A DNA stretch of 64,000 bases from Acidobacteriota bacterium (GCA_003223025.1 QHXR01000004.1:62001-126000); one strand, 5' to 3'; counted from the stretch's first letter, positions 25,029 through 34,977 are shown. The notes: generated from the sequence alone by a model not told the origin. Made by a program: numbers and translations.

Positions 25029-25886
25029 ATGAAAATACGTCACGCGTTTCTGATGGCTTTGCTGCTATCTGCTTTCTCTCTCGCCGCGCTCGCCCAGTCC
25101 CACCCGCTCAAACGGACAACAACTAAGACTGACCGGTTCGATTTCGGAGCAGGTGGCACGCTCTCCGTTACGGGAGCCCCGATGGGATCGATCCGCATCG
25201 AAGGTTGGAGCAATCGCGAGATCGAGATCTCAGCCGAGATCGAAGTGCAAGCCAACACGGAAGCTGACTTGAATACTCTGAGCGGAGTCACGACGTTCGT
25301 ACTCGAAGAGGGTGTCGGCCGCACCGGGATCATCAGCGTCGGCACGCACGACAAAGGCTTGGTCAAACAGCTCGGAAAGAAGTTTCCGAAACAGCTCATC
25401 GGACTTCCCTTTCGCATCGACTACGTCATCAAGGTTCCGCAGTACTGCGACCTCGTCGTCAATGGCGGGCACGGAGACCTCACTGTCAGCGGAGTCGAAG
25501 GGACGTTCTTGCTGAATTATCTCGAGACGAACGCAAAGGTCGATCTCAAAGGCGGCAGCATAACTGGAACATTTGGAAAAGGGACCGTCGATCTTACCGT
25601 CCCGAGCGCGTCGTGGCGAGGACGTTTCGCGGACGTCCAGCTTGCAAACGGCGACATGAATGTTCACTTGCCGACCGGCATGAACGCCGAGCTCGATGCA
25701 TCGATCTTGAGATCGGGAAAGATCGAGAACGCATATGCCGGATTAAAGCCTCGCGTCCGAAAAGCGGAATTCACCGACAAGTCGATCGTCGCGAAATCGG
25801 GAAATGGCGGCATTGCTCTGAAATTTACCGTCGGTGACGGAACGCTGAAATTAATAACACTCGGAAGTTTGGAGTCGCGTTTATAA
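25029..25886 (+). CDS. secreted DUF4097-type beta-helical protein (B)
   Basis: 285 residues with a clear signal peptide (MKIRHAFLMALLLSAFSLAALAQ) and AAGGAAAA before the ATG. The mature region has the same building plan as protein A (SVTGAPMGSIRIEGWSN, FRIDYVIKVPQYCDLVVNG, GHGDLTVSGVEGTF), but the two have diverged strongly. It follows protein A by 92 bases, so an own promoter is possible. Likely part of the envelope response governed by the ECF sigma factor (inference). Confidence 0.82.
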   Translation: MKIRHAFLMALLLSAFSLAALAQSHPLKRTTTKTDRFDFGAGGTLSVTGAPMGSIRIEGWSNREIEISAEIEVQANTEADLNTLSGVTTFVLEEGVGRTGIISVGTHDKGLVKQLGKKFPKQLIGLPFRIDYVIKVPQYCDLVVNGGHGDLTVSGVEGTFLLNYLETNAKVDLKGGSITGTFGKGTVDLTVPSASWRGRFADVQLANGDMNVHLPTGMNAELDASILRSGKIENAYAGLKPRVRKAEFTDKSIVAKSGNGGIALKFTVGDGTLKLITLGSLESRL

Positions 25887-25955
25887 CGCCGTCTTTTTTG
25901 TTATCCGCAATTGCGCGGTAATATCGTAGTCTCGGCTTGAGCCGGAACTCCAAAC

Positions 25956-26549
25956 ATGACGATCAAATCCGATCTGTGGCTTCGGCGAATGGCCGAGGAA
26001 AGGCAAATGATAGATCCGTTTCTTCCCGAATTAGTTCGCGAAGTTAACGGTAACCGGATCATCTCGGCAGGTGCATCGAGCTACGGCTACGACATGCGTC
26101 TCGCAGACGATGGATTCAAGATCTTCTCGTCCGTCTTTGCCGACGAGATCGATCCGAAGCGATTCGACGAAGCCTCATCGCTTATCGAACCGCCTTTGCG
26201 AACCGCCGACGACGGCGCAAAATACTACCTTCTTCCCGGCCATCACTACGGACTCGGTGTTACAGTCGAAACGTTTCGAATGCCGCGCAACGTCACCGGC
26301 GTCGCACTCGGCAAATCGACCTACGCACGCGCCGGTCTTCTCGTGAATACAACTCCGCTCGAAGCCGGATGGACCGGGCGCCTCGTCGTCGAGATCGCAA
26401 ATCTCGCAAATCTACCGCTCCGCGTTTATGTGAATGAGGGAATCGGTCAGATCCTCTTCTTCGAATCCGACGAAGACTGCGCGGTCTCATACGAGGACCG
26501 CGGAGGAAAATACCAGGGACAGACCGGCCTCACCTACGCAAAAGTTTAG
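25956..26549 (+). CDS. dcd: dCTP deaminase
   Basis: 197 residues, the family length. The nucleotide-binding stretch GKSTYARAGLLVNTTPLEAGW carries the catalytic glutamate in PLEAGW, and SSYGYDMRL near residue 42 is the conserved N-terminal motif. It deaminates dCTP to dUTP for thymidylate supply. YQGQTGLTYAK at the C-terminus is the usual closing lid. It stands alone; its stop codon directly touches the stop codon of the convergent DUF5916 gene. Whether it is mono- or bifunctional (dCTP deaminase/dUTPase) is not decided here. Confidence 0.93.
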   Translation: MTIKSDLWLRRMAEERQMIDPFLPELVREVNGNRIISAGASSYGYDMRLADDGFKIFSSVFADEIDPKRFDEASSLIEPPLRTADDGAKYYLLPGHHYGLGVTVETFRMPRNVTGVALGKSTYARAGLLVNTTPLEAGWTGRLVVEIANLANLPLRVYVNEGIGQILFFESDEDCAVSYEDRGGKYQGQTGLTYAKV

Positions 26550-29090
26550 TTAGAAACTTTTCCTGAAAAGATACGACGCCTTGATGAAGAACGTCCTGCC
26601 GTTGCTGCGGAAGCCTGACTCCTGCACGACCGGCCGGATGTACGGATTGTAGCTGTTGTAACCGATGTCGTCGTTGTATCCGACGTAGAACGCAGTTCCG
26701 GGATTCGGCGTCCAACCGAAAACGAGTTGCGGACGAACGCGTCGATTCAATGTCGAATAGTCGAGACGCAATCGTGCAAACGTATTCCTAGTGAACTGAT
26801 AGATCGATCGCGAGCTAAAGAGATTATCGTCGAATGCAACGAGACCCGTGTCGTGTCGAACAAGGCGACGCTTGGTGTAATTCAGCTGGGTTTGAAATGC
26901 CGTAGTCGGTTGATATCGGATCGTCGATTCGATCGTCAACTGATCGCCCGGACCGGGATCCAATCCCGGCACCTGAATCGCCGGCGGCTTCGGCGGATGA
27001 GGTAAACACAATTCCGGGGTCGCTCCGCACTGCTCTTGATAATCTACGAACGCCTGGCTGACTCGTGGAAAGTCCGGACTCGCGCCAAAGTCGTACTCCA
27101 TGATTCCCCACGTATAATCCATGAACACGTTCACATACCATTGCTTCGTCGGAGTCGACTCGATGAAGCTCTGCACCGCCGTGAACTTCGCACCGCGCTC
27201 GCCGCTCGTGCCGGCGAACGCTCCGCGCTGGAACGGAGATCTGATCGGACCGAATTCGTTTTCATAAACACGCTCGAATCCCCACTGAAGGTTTGCGCCG
27301 ACAAACGTTTGTCGCTGAAGCGCGAGCTGCCCGCGCGTGTTCGTGATGAAGTACTGACTCCTTCCCTTCCAGTCGTAGCTGATGTTCGTCTCATTCCACA
27401 TGCGTTTTGAGACGATCGACTTTTTCGCATCGCGATCCGTCTCGTATTGAATGTACGAGCCGAGGTAGTTCGTATCGTATCGATTCGTAAATCCAACTTC
27501 CGCGCGATAGTCCGGCGAGCGTCCCTGAGCGAGAAAGTTCATGTACAAATTCCGGCCGGAGCGTTCGAGATAAGCGCGATATCCGAGTCCGTTTCCCGCC
27601 CGATAATTAACGCTGTCGGTATTCGGATCGTAGAAAAAAGCACGTGTATGCGTTCCCAGCACCTGGAATTCCGTTACGATCTTCGGATTGAGCTTGAATC
27701 GCCCATCGAGTCCGGCGGTGTGGTTATGCTTGTCGACAAAGTTATATGTCGTCGCAAAAATCCCGAGATTATGATCACGACCGATGTCGCGCTTCAACCG
27801 GAGCACACCGATCTCGGCGTTCTGCCCGGCGATGCGTTCGTTGTCACAGAACTCGCCTGACGGATCATTTCGTTCCGCGATGCAATTGAGCAGAGCCTGT
27901 CGATCGTCCTTGCTAAGATTTCCCGGAGTCCCGTTGTCGGACGCATAGATCAGCCCGAATGTGTTCTTGCCACGCCGTCCCGTCAACTTTGCGGCAATGT
28001 CCGGATCGACGATCGCACGAGTGTTGACGACATTCATCCCGCTTTGAAAAATGTCGATACGCTCGAGAAAGAACGGGCGCTTCTCGGGAAAAAAAACCGG
28101 GAAACGTAAGTTGGCCGTGCTGATCGCGGCATCCGCTTCTACCTGGGCGAAGTCCGGATTGTATGCAAAGTCCAAGGTCGTCGTCGGGGTCAATCCGAAT
28201 TTTGCGGTCAACCCGAATTCGCCCTTGACTCCGTCGTTGACGAATCGTCCGCTTGGATTGTTATCGAATGTGAAGCGCGATCGGCGGCCGGACTCACTGA
28301 CCGTAATGCTGGGATTGATCTCTAACTGTCGCGTCGTTTCAATTCCTTCAAGACCTGTGATCAGCCCCGCCTGATTGAGAGTGCCGTTTATGCTCCGGTC
28401 GTCCGGCATCCAGGAGTTGTACTCGTTGTTCTTGTATTTCACCCGCCGGAAAATGTGAAGCCCCCACTTTTTGTCTTTGCCGGCTTCGTAACGCAATGAC
28501 TTGAACGGTATCGCTGCCTCGATGGTGAACCCGTCGTCGGTCAGCACGCCTTTCGATTCCATTACGAGGTCGACACTGTAATCCTCGCCGCGTCCCTCGG
28601 TGTATGTCCCGTCCGCCTGGATGCCGAGCGGATTGAAAAATATTACATAGGCCTGTCGCTGATCGTTAAAAGTATCGATGTAGACGAGCACATAATCGTC
28701 GTTGAAAATATTATCCCGCCGCGCGACTGTCGCACGGATCGTATTTCGATCCTGCTTGATCTTGAAGGCCATGTACAGATTCTTCGAATCGTAGGCCATC
28801 ATGAATTCGGTCGGGTGCGTCGGCGTGACGTTATCGCCCGGGCTTGTCTCGAGAAAATCCCCGAAAAGAGCAGCGTCGTTCCAGACCGCGTCATTCAGGA
28901 GACCGTCGATAATCGGCGGAGCGGTGAGTTTCGGGATACGTACCGGCTCCTTCTTCGAAACATATCGCGGATTCGTTTCAGCCGGCGACGTTGAAGGAGC
29001 GTCGGCCGGTTTCTTTTCAACGAGGGACTGCGAAAAATCGACTGCTGCGAGTAATGCAATTGTGAGAATGATGTTGGTGAGGCACTTCAT
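26550..29090 (-). CDS. DUF5916-type outer-membrane protein with CBM9-like N-terminus
   Basis: 846 residues from the ATG at 29090, where a signal peptide starts (MKCLTNIILTIALLAAVDFS). Residues ~45-240 resemble the CBM9-like sugar-binding fold (IPKLTAPPIIDGLLNDAVWNDA, then AYDSKNLYMAFKI). The remaining ~600 residues are amphipathic strands with many aromatic ends, ending in FIKASYLFRKSF, a beta-barrel-type C-terminus. The family is usually annotated DUF5916. An outer-membrane protein is likely; the ligand is unknown. There is no TonB plug domain. Confidence 0.85.
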   Translation of the reverse strand: MKCLTNIILTIALLAAVDFSQSLVEKKPADAPSTSPAETNPRYVSKKEPVRIPKLTAPPIIDGLLNDAVWNDAALFGDFLETSPGDNVTPTHPTEFMMAYDSKNLYMAFKIKQDRNTIRATVARRDNIFNDDYVLVYIDTFNDQRQAYVIFFNPLGIQADGTYTEGRGEDYSVDLVMESKGVLTDDGFTIEAAIPFKSLRYEAGKDKKWGLHIFRRVKYKNNEYNSWMPDDRSINGTLNQAGLITGLEGIETTRQLEINPSITVSESGRRSRFTFDNNPSGRFVNDGVKGEFGLTAKFGLTPTTTLDFAYNPDFAQVEADAAISTANLRFPVFFPEKRPFFLERIDIFQSGMNVVNTRAIVDPDIAAKLTGRRGKNTFGLIYASDNGTPGNLSKDDRQALLNCIAERNDPSGEFCDNERIAGQNAEIGVLRLKRDIGRDHNLGIFATTYNFVDKHNHTAGLDGRFKLNPKIVTEFQVLGTHTRAFFYDPNTDSVNYRAGNGLGYRAYLERSGRNLYMNFLAQGRSPDYRAEVGFTNRYDTNYLGSYIQYETDRDAKKSIVSKRMWNETNISYDWKGRSQYFITNTRGQLALQRQTFVGANLQWGFERVYENEFGPIRSPFQRGAFAGTSGERGAKFTAVQSFIESTPTKQWYVNVFMDYTWGIMEYDFGASPDFPRVSQAFVDYQEQCGATPELCLPHPPKPPAIQVPGLDPGPGDQLTIESTIRYQPTTAFQTQLNYTKRRLVRHDTGLVAFDDNLFSSRSIYQFTRNTFARLRLDYSTLNRRVRPQLVFGWTPNPGTAFYVGYNDDIGYNSYNPYIRPVVQESGFRSNGRTFFIKASYLFRKSF

Positions 29091-29219
29091 AATCGACTGT
29101 AACTGAGCGCACAACGGCGCATGGGAAAAGCTCAGTTCATTTTTATAATTTGGAGTATTACGACTTCCTAGATCAGAAACACTTGCCGGGAAGAGTTTGT
29201 GACATGTTTTTCCGGATGG

Positions 29220-30281
29220 TCATCGAAGGTCGGATTTCGGGAACATTACTTTTGCCGGTTCTTGATTTAGGCGCGAAAGCATTTTCTTGATGAGGCGAGT
29301 CTTAACTTCACCGGAGCGTCTCGGCTCGACAAGATAACGGACGATCGCTTCGATCCACGTGTTATCGCCGACGCGAAATACAACGACCGGGCGTTCATTC
29401 ACTTCGAGCTCGTCAACCGGCGTTTGCTGCAGCAGCTCGCGATACGTTCTGACGCGCTCCATCATCGCTTCGCCAACCTCTTCTTCCGCGACCTCCCGCA
29501 AAACTCGCGCGACAAATTCGAGATCGCTCTGATACGCGATCTGAAATTTGATGTCGTTCCAGATGTATGGAAACAGCGACCACGAATAATTGAATACGGC
29601 GGTGTTCAGAACCTTCGAGTTGGGAAACTTAATGATCCGGCCTCTCGGGTGATCGGTCGAGAGATGCTTGCCGCCAAACTCCCACAGTGTCGTATCGAGA
29701 TAAGCGACATCGATGACATCACCTGCGGCCTCGCCTATCACGATCCGATCGCCGACACGGTACGGCATCTTGACGAGGATGTAGATCCAACCGATGAAGC
29801 TCGTGATCGGAGTCTGCAACGCGAAACCGAGAACGACCGAGATCAGACCGAGCGAAACAAACGCGGGATACCAGTTAGCGAATATTATCGAAAGAGCGAT
29901 GAAGAAGATCCCGAGACCGACAAAAAGATTTGTGACACGATTCAGGTTGAAACGGACGACCGGATTCTCAAGAGGTTCGATGAGAAATACGCGAACGATC
30001 TTTGCGACTGCCAAAGACAAAACGATCGCGATCGATCCGAGCGTAACGCGTTGCAGAAGCGCGTTGTACTCACCCGTGAAATCGAAAAACCTCAACCGAA
30101 AGAGGTAGTAGATCCCGCCGCCCACGATTAGCAGAGCAAAGTACGTCACGATCCCTAATTTATGTTGCGGCCGAATCTCTGGAACGGGCTTCGACGTGGA
30201 TGTACCGCCGGTCTGCTCCAACGCCCGGCGAACATCTTCGTCTTTTTTTAGTTCCTCAACTTTGGCGTGTTTCGAATCCAT
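29220..30281 (-). CDS. small-conductance mechanosensitive channel (MscS family)
   Basis: 353 residues. Several membrane segments span ~45-190. The pore-lining helix and following beta domain are seen as GLISVVLGFALQTPITSFIGW and DRIVIGEAAGDVIDVAYLDTTLW, which match the MscS signature (G/A-rich TM3, then GDxIxI, GxVxxI and T-x-L). A cytosolic N-terminal ~40 residues (MDSKHAKVEELKKDEDVRRA) precede. It would open on membrane tension to release osmolytes. It is divergent from the P1 peptidase gene. Confidence 0.9.
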   Translation of the reverse strand: MDSKHAKVEELKKDEDVRRALEQTGGTSTSKPVPEIRPQHKLGIVTYFALLIVGGGIYYLFRLRFFDFTGEYNALLQRVTLGSIAIVLSLAVAKIVRVFLIEPLENPVVRFNLNRVTNLFVGLGIFFIALSIIFANWYPAFVSLGLISVVLGFALQTPITSFIGWIYILVKMPYRVGDRIVIGEAAGDVIDVAYLDTTLWEFGGKHLSTDHPRGRIIKFPNSKVLNTAVFNYSWSLFPYIWNDIKFQIAYQSDLEFVARVLREVAEEEVGEAMMERVRTYRELLQQTPVDELEVNERPVVVFRVGDNTWIEAIVRYLVEPRRSGEVKTRLIKKMLSRLNQEPAKVMFPKSDLR

Positions 30282-30356
30282 GAGAGCGTCCTCTATACTT
30301 TGAGTCGCCGATCTTCTTTCTTCTCGTTTTCGAACATCTTATCTGAATACACCGTG

Positions 30357-31553
30357 ATGCGAAAATTTGCGTCGAATCGAATCTTAAAAGTGCTTGCGGC
30401 CGGACTCGCGATCGGATCGCTCATATCGAACGTTTCTGCGCAGCAACGCGAGGACGCAATCCGTCCGCGGGCACGGGACATCGGATTAAAGATCGGCGTC
30501 CTTCCGGCCGGATCACTCAACGCGATCACCGATGTCGCGGGTGTCACAGTCGGGCAGACGACGATTATCAGAGGCGATAGCGTTCGAACGGGAGTGACGG
30601 CTATCCTTCCTCACGGCGGAAATCTTTTCCAGGAAAAGGTCCCGGGTGCCGTATTCGTCGGTAACGGTTTTGGAAAATTAATGGGCTCGACGCAAGTAAA
30701 CGAGCTCGGCGAGATCGAAACACCGATTCTGCTGACGTCGACATTGAGCGTTCCAAAGGTCGGAGATTTTCTGCTCGATTACATGCTTTCTCTTCCCGGC
30801 AATGAGAACGTACAGTCCATAAATCCGCTCGTAGCGGAAACGAATGATGGCTTCCTCAATGACATTCGCGGGCGGAACATCACACGCGATGATGTGCTCG
30901 CAGCTCTGAAGGATGCGAAGTCGGGAACCGTCGATGAGGGCTCGGTAGGCGCCGGGACGGGAACCGTTGCGTTCGGATGGAAAGGAGGAATCGGAACGTC
31001 ATCGCGAAAGCTTCCCAAATCGCTTGGCGGATATACGATCGGTGTGCTGGTGCAGACAAACTTCGGCGGCGTGCTTTCGATCGACGGAGTTCCAGTCGGC
31101 GTCGAGCTCGGAAAATATTATTTGAAGGATGCGGTCGCCTCCGACAATCCAAAATCCAAAATCCAAAATCCAAAATTGGGAGATGGTTCGATCATCATCG
31201 TCATCGCGACAGATGCACCGCTCGACCACCGGCAGTTGAACCGACTAGCTGCACGTTCAATGTCAGGTCTCGCTCGAACGGGCTCATCAATGACGAACGG
31301 CAGCGGCGATTATTCCATCGCGTTTTCAACAGCGAACCGGATCAACGCACTTGAGAAAGTTCGAAGCGTTCAGACCGTCGGGAATGATGCGATGTCCCCT
31401 CTGTTTCAAGCCGTGATCGAAGCGACCGAAGAAGCGATACTCAATTCCCTCTTCAAGGCTACGACTGTCACGGGTAAAGATAAGCGGACGGTCGAAGCTC
31501 TGCCGATCGATCGGGTAAAAGAGTTGCTGCGGAAGTACGGACGGATCAAATAG
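30357..31553 (+). CDS. P1 family (DmpA/BapA type) N-terminal-nucleophile peptidase
   Basis: 398 residues from the ATG at 30357, where a signal peptide begins (MRKFASNRILKVL...SNVSAQ). Ntn-hydrolase features of family S58 are visible: GLKIGVLPAGSLNAITDVAGVTVG at the start, VQTNFGG mid-protein, and NGSGDYSIAF with Gly315-Ser316. In DmpA/BapA the equivalent Gly-Ser bond is self-cleaved and the Ser becomes the nucleophile. It would be a periplasmic or secreted aminopeptidase. An in-frame 7-bp tandem repeat adds NPKSKIQNPK at residues ~264-273, in a loop just before a core strand. Confidence 0.88.
   Translation: MRKFASNRILKVLAAGLAIGSLISNVSAQQREDAIRPRARDIGLKIGVLPAGSLNAITDVAGVTVGQTTIIRGDSVRTGVTAILPHGGNLFQEKVPGAVFVGNGFGKLMGSTQVNELGEIETPILLTSTLSVPKVGDFLLDYMLSLPGNENVQSINPLVAETNDGFLNDIRGRNITRDDVLAALKDAKSGTVDEGSVGAGTGTVAFGWKGGIGTSSRKLPKSLGGYTIGVLVQTNFGGVLSIDGVPVGVELGKYYLKDAVASDNPKSKIQNPKLGDGSIIIVIATDAPLDHRQLNRLAARSMSGLARTGSSMTNGSGDYSIAFSTANRINALEKVRSVQTVGNDAMSPLFQAVIEATEEAILNSLFKATTVTGKDKRTVEALPIDRVKELLRKYGRIK
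31146..31177. repeat. 7-bp tandem repeat inside the P1 peptidase gene
   Basis: Three perfect AAAATCC units (31151-31171) flanked by partial units, in frame. The same CCAAAATCC motif appears in intergenic hairpins at 31554-31597 and near 49580. Confidence 0.85.
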
Positions 31554-31597
31554 ATTTTGGATCCTGGATTCGCTGCGTCGAATCCAAGATCCAAAAT
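31554..31597. terminator. hairpin between convergent genes
   Basis: The arms ATTTTGGATCCTGGATTCG and CGAATCCAAGATCCAAAAT pair over 19 positions with one mismatch. The hairpin lies directly after the P1 peptidase stop and 27 bases from the convergent PD40 gene. It has no long T run, but its position suggests a shared 3' structure; it also belongs to the CCAAAATCC repeat type. Confidence 0.6.
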
Positions 31598-31623
31598 GCT
31601 TTGGGCGGGGCGGCCGATCGCGT

Positions 31624-33306
31624 TTACGGATTCACCGGACCGGTGTAGAACCTCCAGCGAAACGGAATGCCGTCACGCGTCGGGTTATTAAAGACAACTC
31701 GGACGTTCACTATTTGCTTGTCCTTCCATTCCCTGCCGTTCGGAGCCATCTCAACGACATACGGACTTCCCTGCGGCGCCGAGCACTGCGTGTAGCCGGC
31801 GATCTGATCCGGATCTATAGTTACACTCTGCGGAAGATTGTCGAAGACGACTATCAATCGCGGCTCGAGCGAATGACCGGAGATGTTCCGGATCGACAGG
31901 ATCAACTCGTCCTGACCTGTCTGATCATGACGTTTCCATTCGATCTTCTTGATCTCATATGGCGCCGAAAGCGGCGTCGCACACGGGCCGAGGACACTGA
32001 CGCTTACGGCCGCGGAATTGTTCGCCACATCGGGATCGTTTTCAATCGCCGCACCGGTGAAGTTCAGACCTACGAATCCGACAGCGTTCGCAGTCGTATT
32101 CAAGGTGATGTTCGCCACGCCGTTTGCCGCGAGGCTGCCGAGCTGGCAACTTAACTGGCCGCCTGCGACCGAGCAGCTCCCCTGCGACGATTGCACGTTA
32201 AGAAGAGTCAACGAAGCGGGGAACGGACTGTTCAGCGTGACTCCGGTCGCCTGATCACCGCCGAGGTTCTTGACGCTGATCGTGTAACTGACTTGGCCGC
32301 CGACTGTCACGGTGGAGACCGACGATTGCGCATGCACTTCGATGTTCGCGCTGATCTCGGGCGTCGGCGTTGCGGTCGGCGTCGGCGTCGGCTCCGAAAT
32401 AACAGCCGTCGGATTCCAATCCGCGTTGTCACCGACAACATCGAGATTCACCATGTTGGTTCCATCCGCGTTCATGATCCAAAGCTTATTGCTCATCGTA
32501 AAGACGATCTTCGTGCCGCTCGGCGCATAATCGGGATTAAAAGCATTCGTCAGAATTCCCGGAATCAGATTCGTGATCGTTCCGCTTCCGTCAAGATTGA
32601 AAGCCTGGATGGAGTGAATGTACTGTGCTGCGAGCTTCGATCCGTCGGGCGAAATCGCTGCAGGCGAAATGTCGAATAATGCGTTGACAGAAGTGAGTTG
32701 GGTCGTCGCTCCGCTGTTATTTGCATCGGCAGCGTAGTAGTCGTAACGCGAAAGACCGTTCACGACTTTGAATCCGAGGAAGATAACTTTCGAGCCGTCA
32801 GGCGACCATGCGGGTGCATATTCTCGAGTGATCCCGACGGCATTCTGGATAAGTTTCTGTTGATTCGATCCGTCGACGTCCATGATGTAAACATGATCGG
32901 TACCTTCGTGATAACTCGCGAAGGCGATCTTCGAACCGTCCGGCGACCATGCCGGTGCATAGCTCAAATAGTTTTGCGTCACCTGATGTTTGTCGCTTCC
33001 GTCAGCGTTCATGATCCAAATATCGTTGACTTCGACGCCGCCGGATCCGTATGCGATCTTTGTTCCGTCCGGCGACCAGACCGGATCAAATCCGCGACCA
33101 AGATCCATCACATTCGTGCCATCGGCGTTCATCGTGTAGATCTTTGTATATCCAACAGAAGCGTCGTTGCGTTCGAAAACGATCGTATTCGAGGCCGTCT
33201 GCATAGAAGCCGGATGAGAGTTTAGAAAAAGCGCGGCGAATACGAAGATCGCGGCGGCCGCGAGCGTGAAAGTTCCGCGAATAAAATTTTTATTAATCGA
33301 TATCAT
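31624..33306 (-). CDS. secreted PD40 beta-propeller protein with DUF11 domain
   Basis: 560 residues from the ATG at 33306, which has AGGAGAA 8 bases upstream and starts a signal peptide (MISINKNFIRGTFTLAAAA...). Residues ~40-320 hold about six TolB-like PD40 repeats (WSPDGTKIAYGS, WSPDGSKIAFAS, WSPDGSKVIFLG). A Thr-Pro linker (TPTPTATPTP) follows, then a DUF11 domain (~345-450, SYTISVKNLGGDQATGVTL) and a C-terminal beta domain. It is secreted or surface-bound, probably structural or binding. The propeller repeats carry the motif NADGTN, as in TolB. Confidence 0.87.
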   Translation of the reverse strand: MISINKNFIRGTFTLAAAAIFVFAALFLNSHPASMQTASNTIVFERNDASVGYTKIYTMNADGTNVMDLGRGFDPVWSPDGTKIAYGSGGVEVNDIWIMNADGSDKHQVTQNYLSYAPAWSPDGSKIAFASYHEGTDHVYIMDVDGSNQQKLIQNAVGITREYAPAWSPDGSKVIFLGFKVVNGLSRYDYYAADANNSGATTQLTSVNALFDISPAAISPDGSKLAAQYIHSIQAFNLDGSGTITNLIPGILTNAFNPDYAPSGTKIVFTMSNKLWIMNADGTNMVNLDVVGDNADWNPTAVISEPTPTPTATPTPEISANIEVHAQSSVSTVTVGGQVSYTISVKNLGGDQATGVTLNSPFPASLTLLNVQSSQGSCSVAGGQLSCQLGSLAANGVANITLNTTANAVGFVGLNFTGAAIENDPDVANNSAAVSVSVLGPCATPLSAPYEIKKIEWKRHDQTGQDELILSIRNISGHSLEPRLIVVFDNLPQSVTIDPDQIAGYTQCSAPQGSPYVVEMAPNGREWKDKQIVNVRVVFNNPTRDGIPFRWRFYTGPVNP

Positions 33307-33425
33307 TACAATTCTCCTGGGTAAAGAAATATGTTGTTGACGGCCGTAAGCCGCCCCACAGCAAGTAACGCGAAGTTGTCCGGCGAGTTGTATCAGCGAA
33401 AGAATGCTAAGATTTGATTCGAAAA

Positions 33426-34868
33426 ATGCTGACAATTGAGAACTATATCGGCGGTGAAATGGTGCTTCCGGCGTCGGGTCTTTATCTCGACAACATCGAG
33501 CCGGCGACAGGCGAGGTTTATTCTCAGATCCCGGATTCGGACGATCGCGATGTGAATCTTGCGGCGGACGCGGCCCGCGCGGCGTTTCCGAAATGGTCGA
33601 AGACTTCGCCCGAAGCGCGATTCGAAATCCTGATTCGACTTGTCTCGTTCATCGAGCGCGATCTCGACGAGCTCGCACGCGCCGAGAGCATCGACAACGG
33701 CAAACCCTTGACGCTTGCTCGCGCGATGGACATTCCTCGTGCAGCTTCGAACTTTCGTTTCTACGCGACTGCCGCGATGCACACGTCGAACGAATCGCAC
33801 GAGACGGTCGGACAGGCGATCAATTACACGCTGCGACAACCGCTCGGAGTCGTCGGCTGCATCTCGCCGTGGAACCTGCCTCTCTATCTATTCACATGGA
33901 AGATCGCGCCCGCGATCGCCGCCGGTTGTACGGTCGTTGCGAAGCCGAGCGAGATCACTCCGATGACGGCGTACATGCTTTCGAAACTTTGCATCGAGGC
34001 CGGACTGCCGGCCGGAGTTTTGAACATCGTTCACGGCCTCGGACCGAAAGTCGGTGCAGCGATCGTCGGACATCGAGACATAAAAGCGATCTCGTTCACG
34101 GGTGGAACAAAGACCGGCGAAGAGATCGCGCGGACGGCTGCTCCGATGTTTAAGAAAATGTCGCTCGAGCTTGGCGGCAAGAACCCGAACATCATTTTTG
34201 CCGACTGCAATTACGACGAGATGCTCGAGACAACGGTGCGTTCGTCATTCGCGAATCAGGGGCAGATTTGTTTGTGCGGTTCGCGGATATTCGTCGAACG
34301 TCCGATCTACGAGCGATTCAAGAACGATCTCGTTTCGCGTGCGATGGAGTTGAATATAGGAGATCCATTGGAAGATTCGACGAACATCGGAGCGGTCGTG
34401 TCGCGATCGCACATGGAGAAGATCCAGTCGTACATCGACCTCGCTCGCACCGAAGGCGGGAAGATCTTATGCGGCGGCCACCGAGTTAGTTTAGATGGCA
34501 GATGCTCCGGCGGATTTTTTATGGAGCCGACGGTTATCGAAGGTCTGCCACACGACTGTCGGACGAATCAGGAAGAGATCTTCGGACCCGTGGTTTCGAT
34601 CATGCCGTTCGATACCGAAGAAGAAGTTTTGGGGTTCGCCAACTCAGTTCGGTACGGCTTGTCGGCGACAGTTTGGACTGAAAATCTCTCACGTGCTCAT
34701 CGTGTTTCGGCCTTACTTGACTCCGGCATCGTCTGGGTAAACTGCTGGCTCCTCCGCGATCTCCGCACACCGTTCGGCGGCGTAAAAGACAGCGGCATCG
34801 GCCGCGAAGGCGGATTCGAGGCTCTCAAATTTTTCACGGAAGAGAAGAATGTGTGTGTGAAGATTTAA
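33426..34868 (+). CDS. aldehyde dehydrogenase, probably 2-aminomuconate semialdehyde dehydrogenase
   Basis: 480 residues. The fold signatures are clear: NAD-binding VAKPSEITPMTAYML, SFTGGTKTGEEIA, the catalytic-glutamate motif LELGGKNPN and the catalytic-cysteine region QGQICLCG. The N-terminus MLTIENYIGG resembles the AMSDH/HMSDH (2-hydroxymuconic semialdehyde dehydrogenase) branch. The plus-strand genes downstream encode the other late kynurenine-pathway steps, so oxidation of 2-aminomuconate-6-semialdehyde to 2-aminomuconate fits. The exact substrate is inference. A TTG four codons upstream is a possible start; the ribosome site is weak. Confidence 0.88.
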   Translation: MLTIENYIGGEMVLPASGLYLDNIEPATGEVYSQIPDSDDRDVNLAADAARAAFPKWSKTSPEARFEILIRLVSFIERDLDELARAESIDNGKPLTLARAMDIPRAASNFRFYATAAMHTSNESHETVGQAINYTLRQPLGVVGCISPWNLPLYLFTWKIAPAIAAGCTVVAKPSEITPMTAYMLSKLCIEAGLPAGVLNIVHGLGPKVGAAIVGHRDIKAISFTGGTKTGEEIARTAAPMFKKMSLELGGKNPNIIFADCNYDEMLETTVRSSFANQGQICLCGSRIFVERPIYERFKNDLVSRAMELNIGDPLEDSTNIGAVVSRSHMEKIQSYIDLARTEGGKILCGGHRVSLDGRCSGGFFMEPTVIEGLPHDCRTNQEEIFGPVVSIMPFDTEEEVLGFANSVRYGLSATVWTENLSRAHRVSALLDSGIVWVNCWLLRDLRTPFGGVKDSGIGREGGFEALKFFTEEKNVCVKI

Positions 34869-34977
34869 GAATAATTTAGGACTTTTTTGGATCTACCCGC
34901 CTAGAATTATCCCCAGCAGCAAAGGCGTACGCCGCCCGGTTTAGCAAAGCCACGGATTGCCGTAGGCAAGATGCGTC

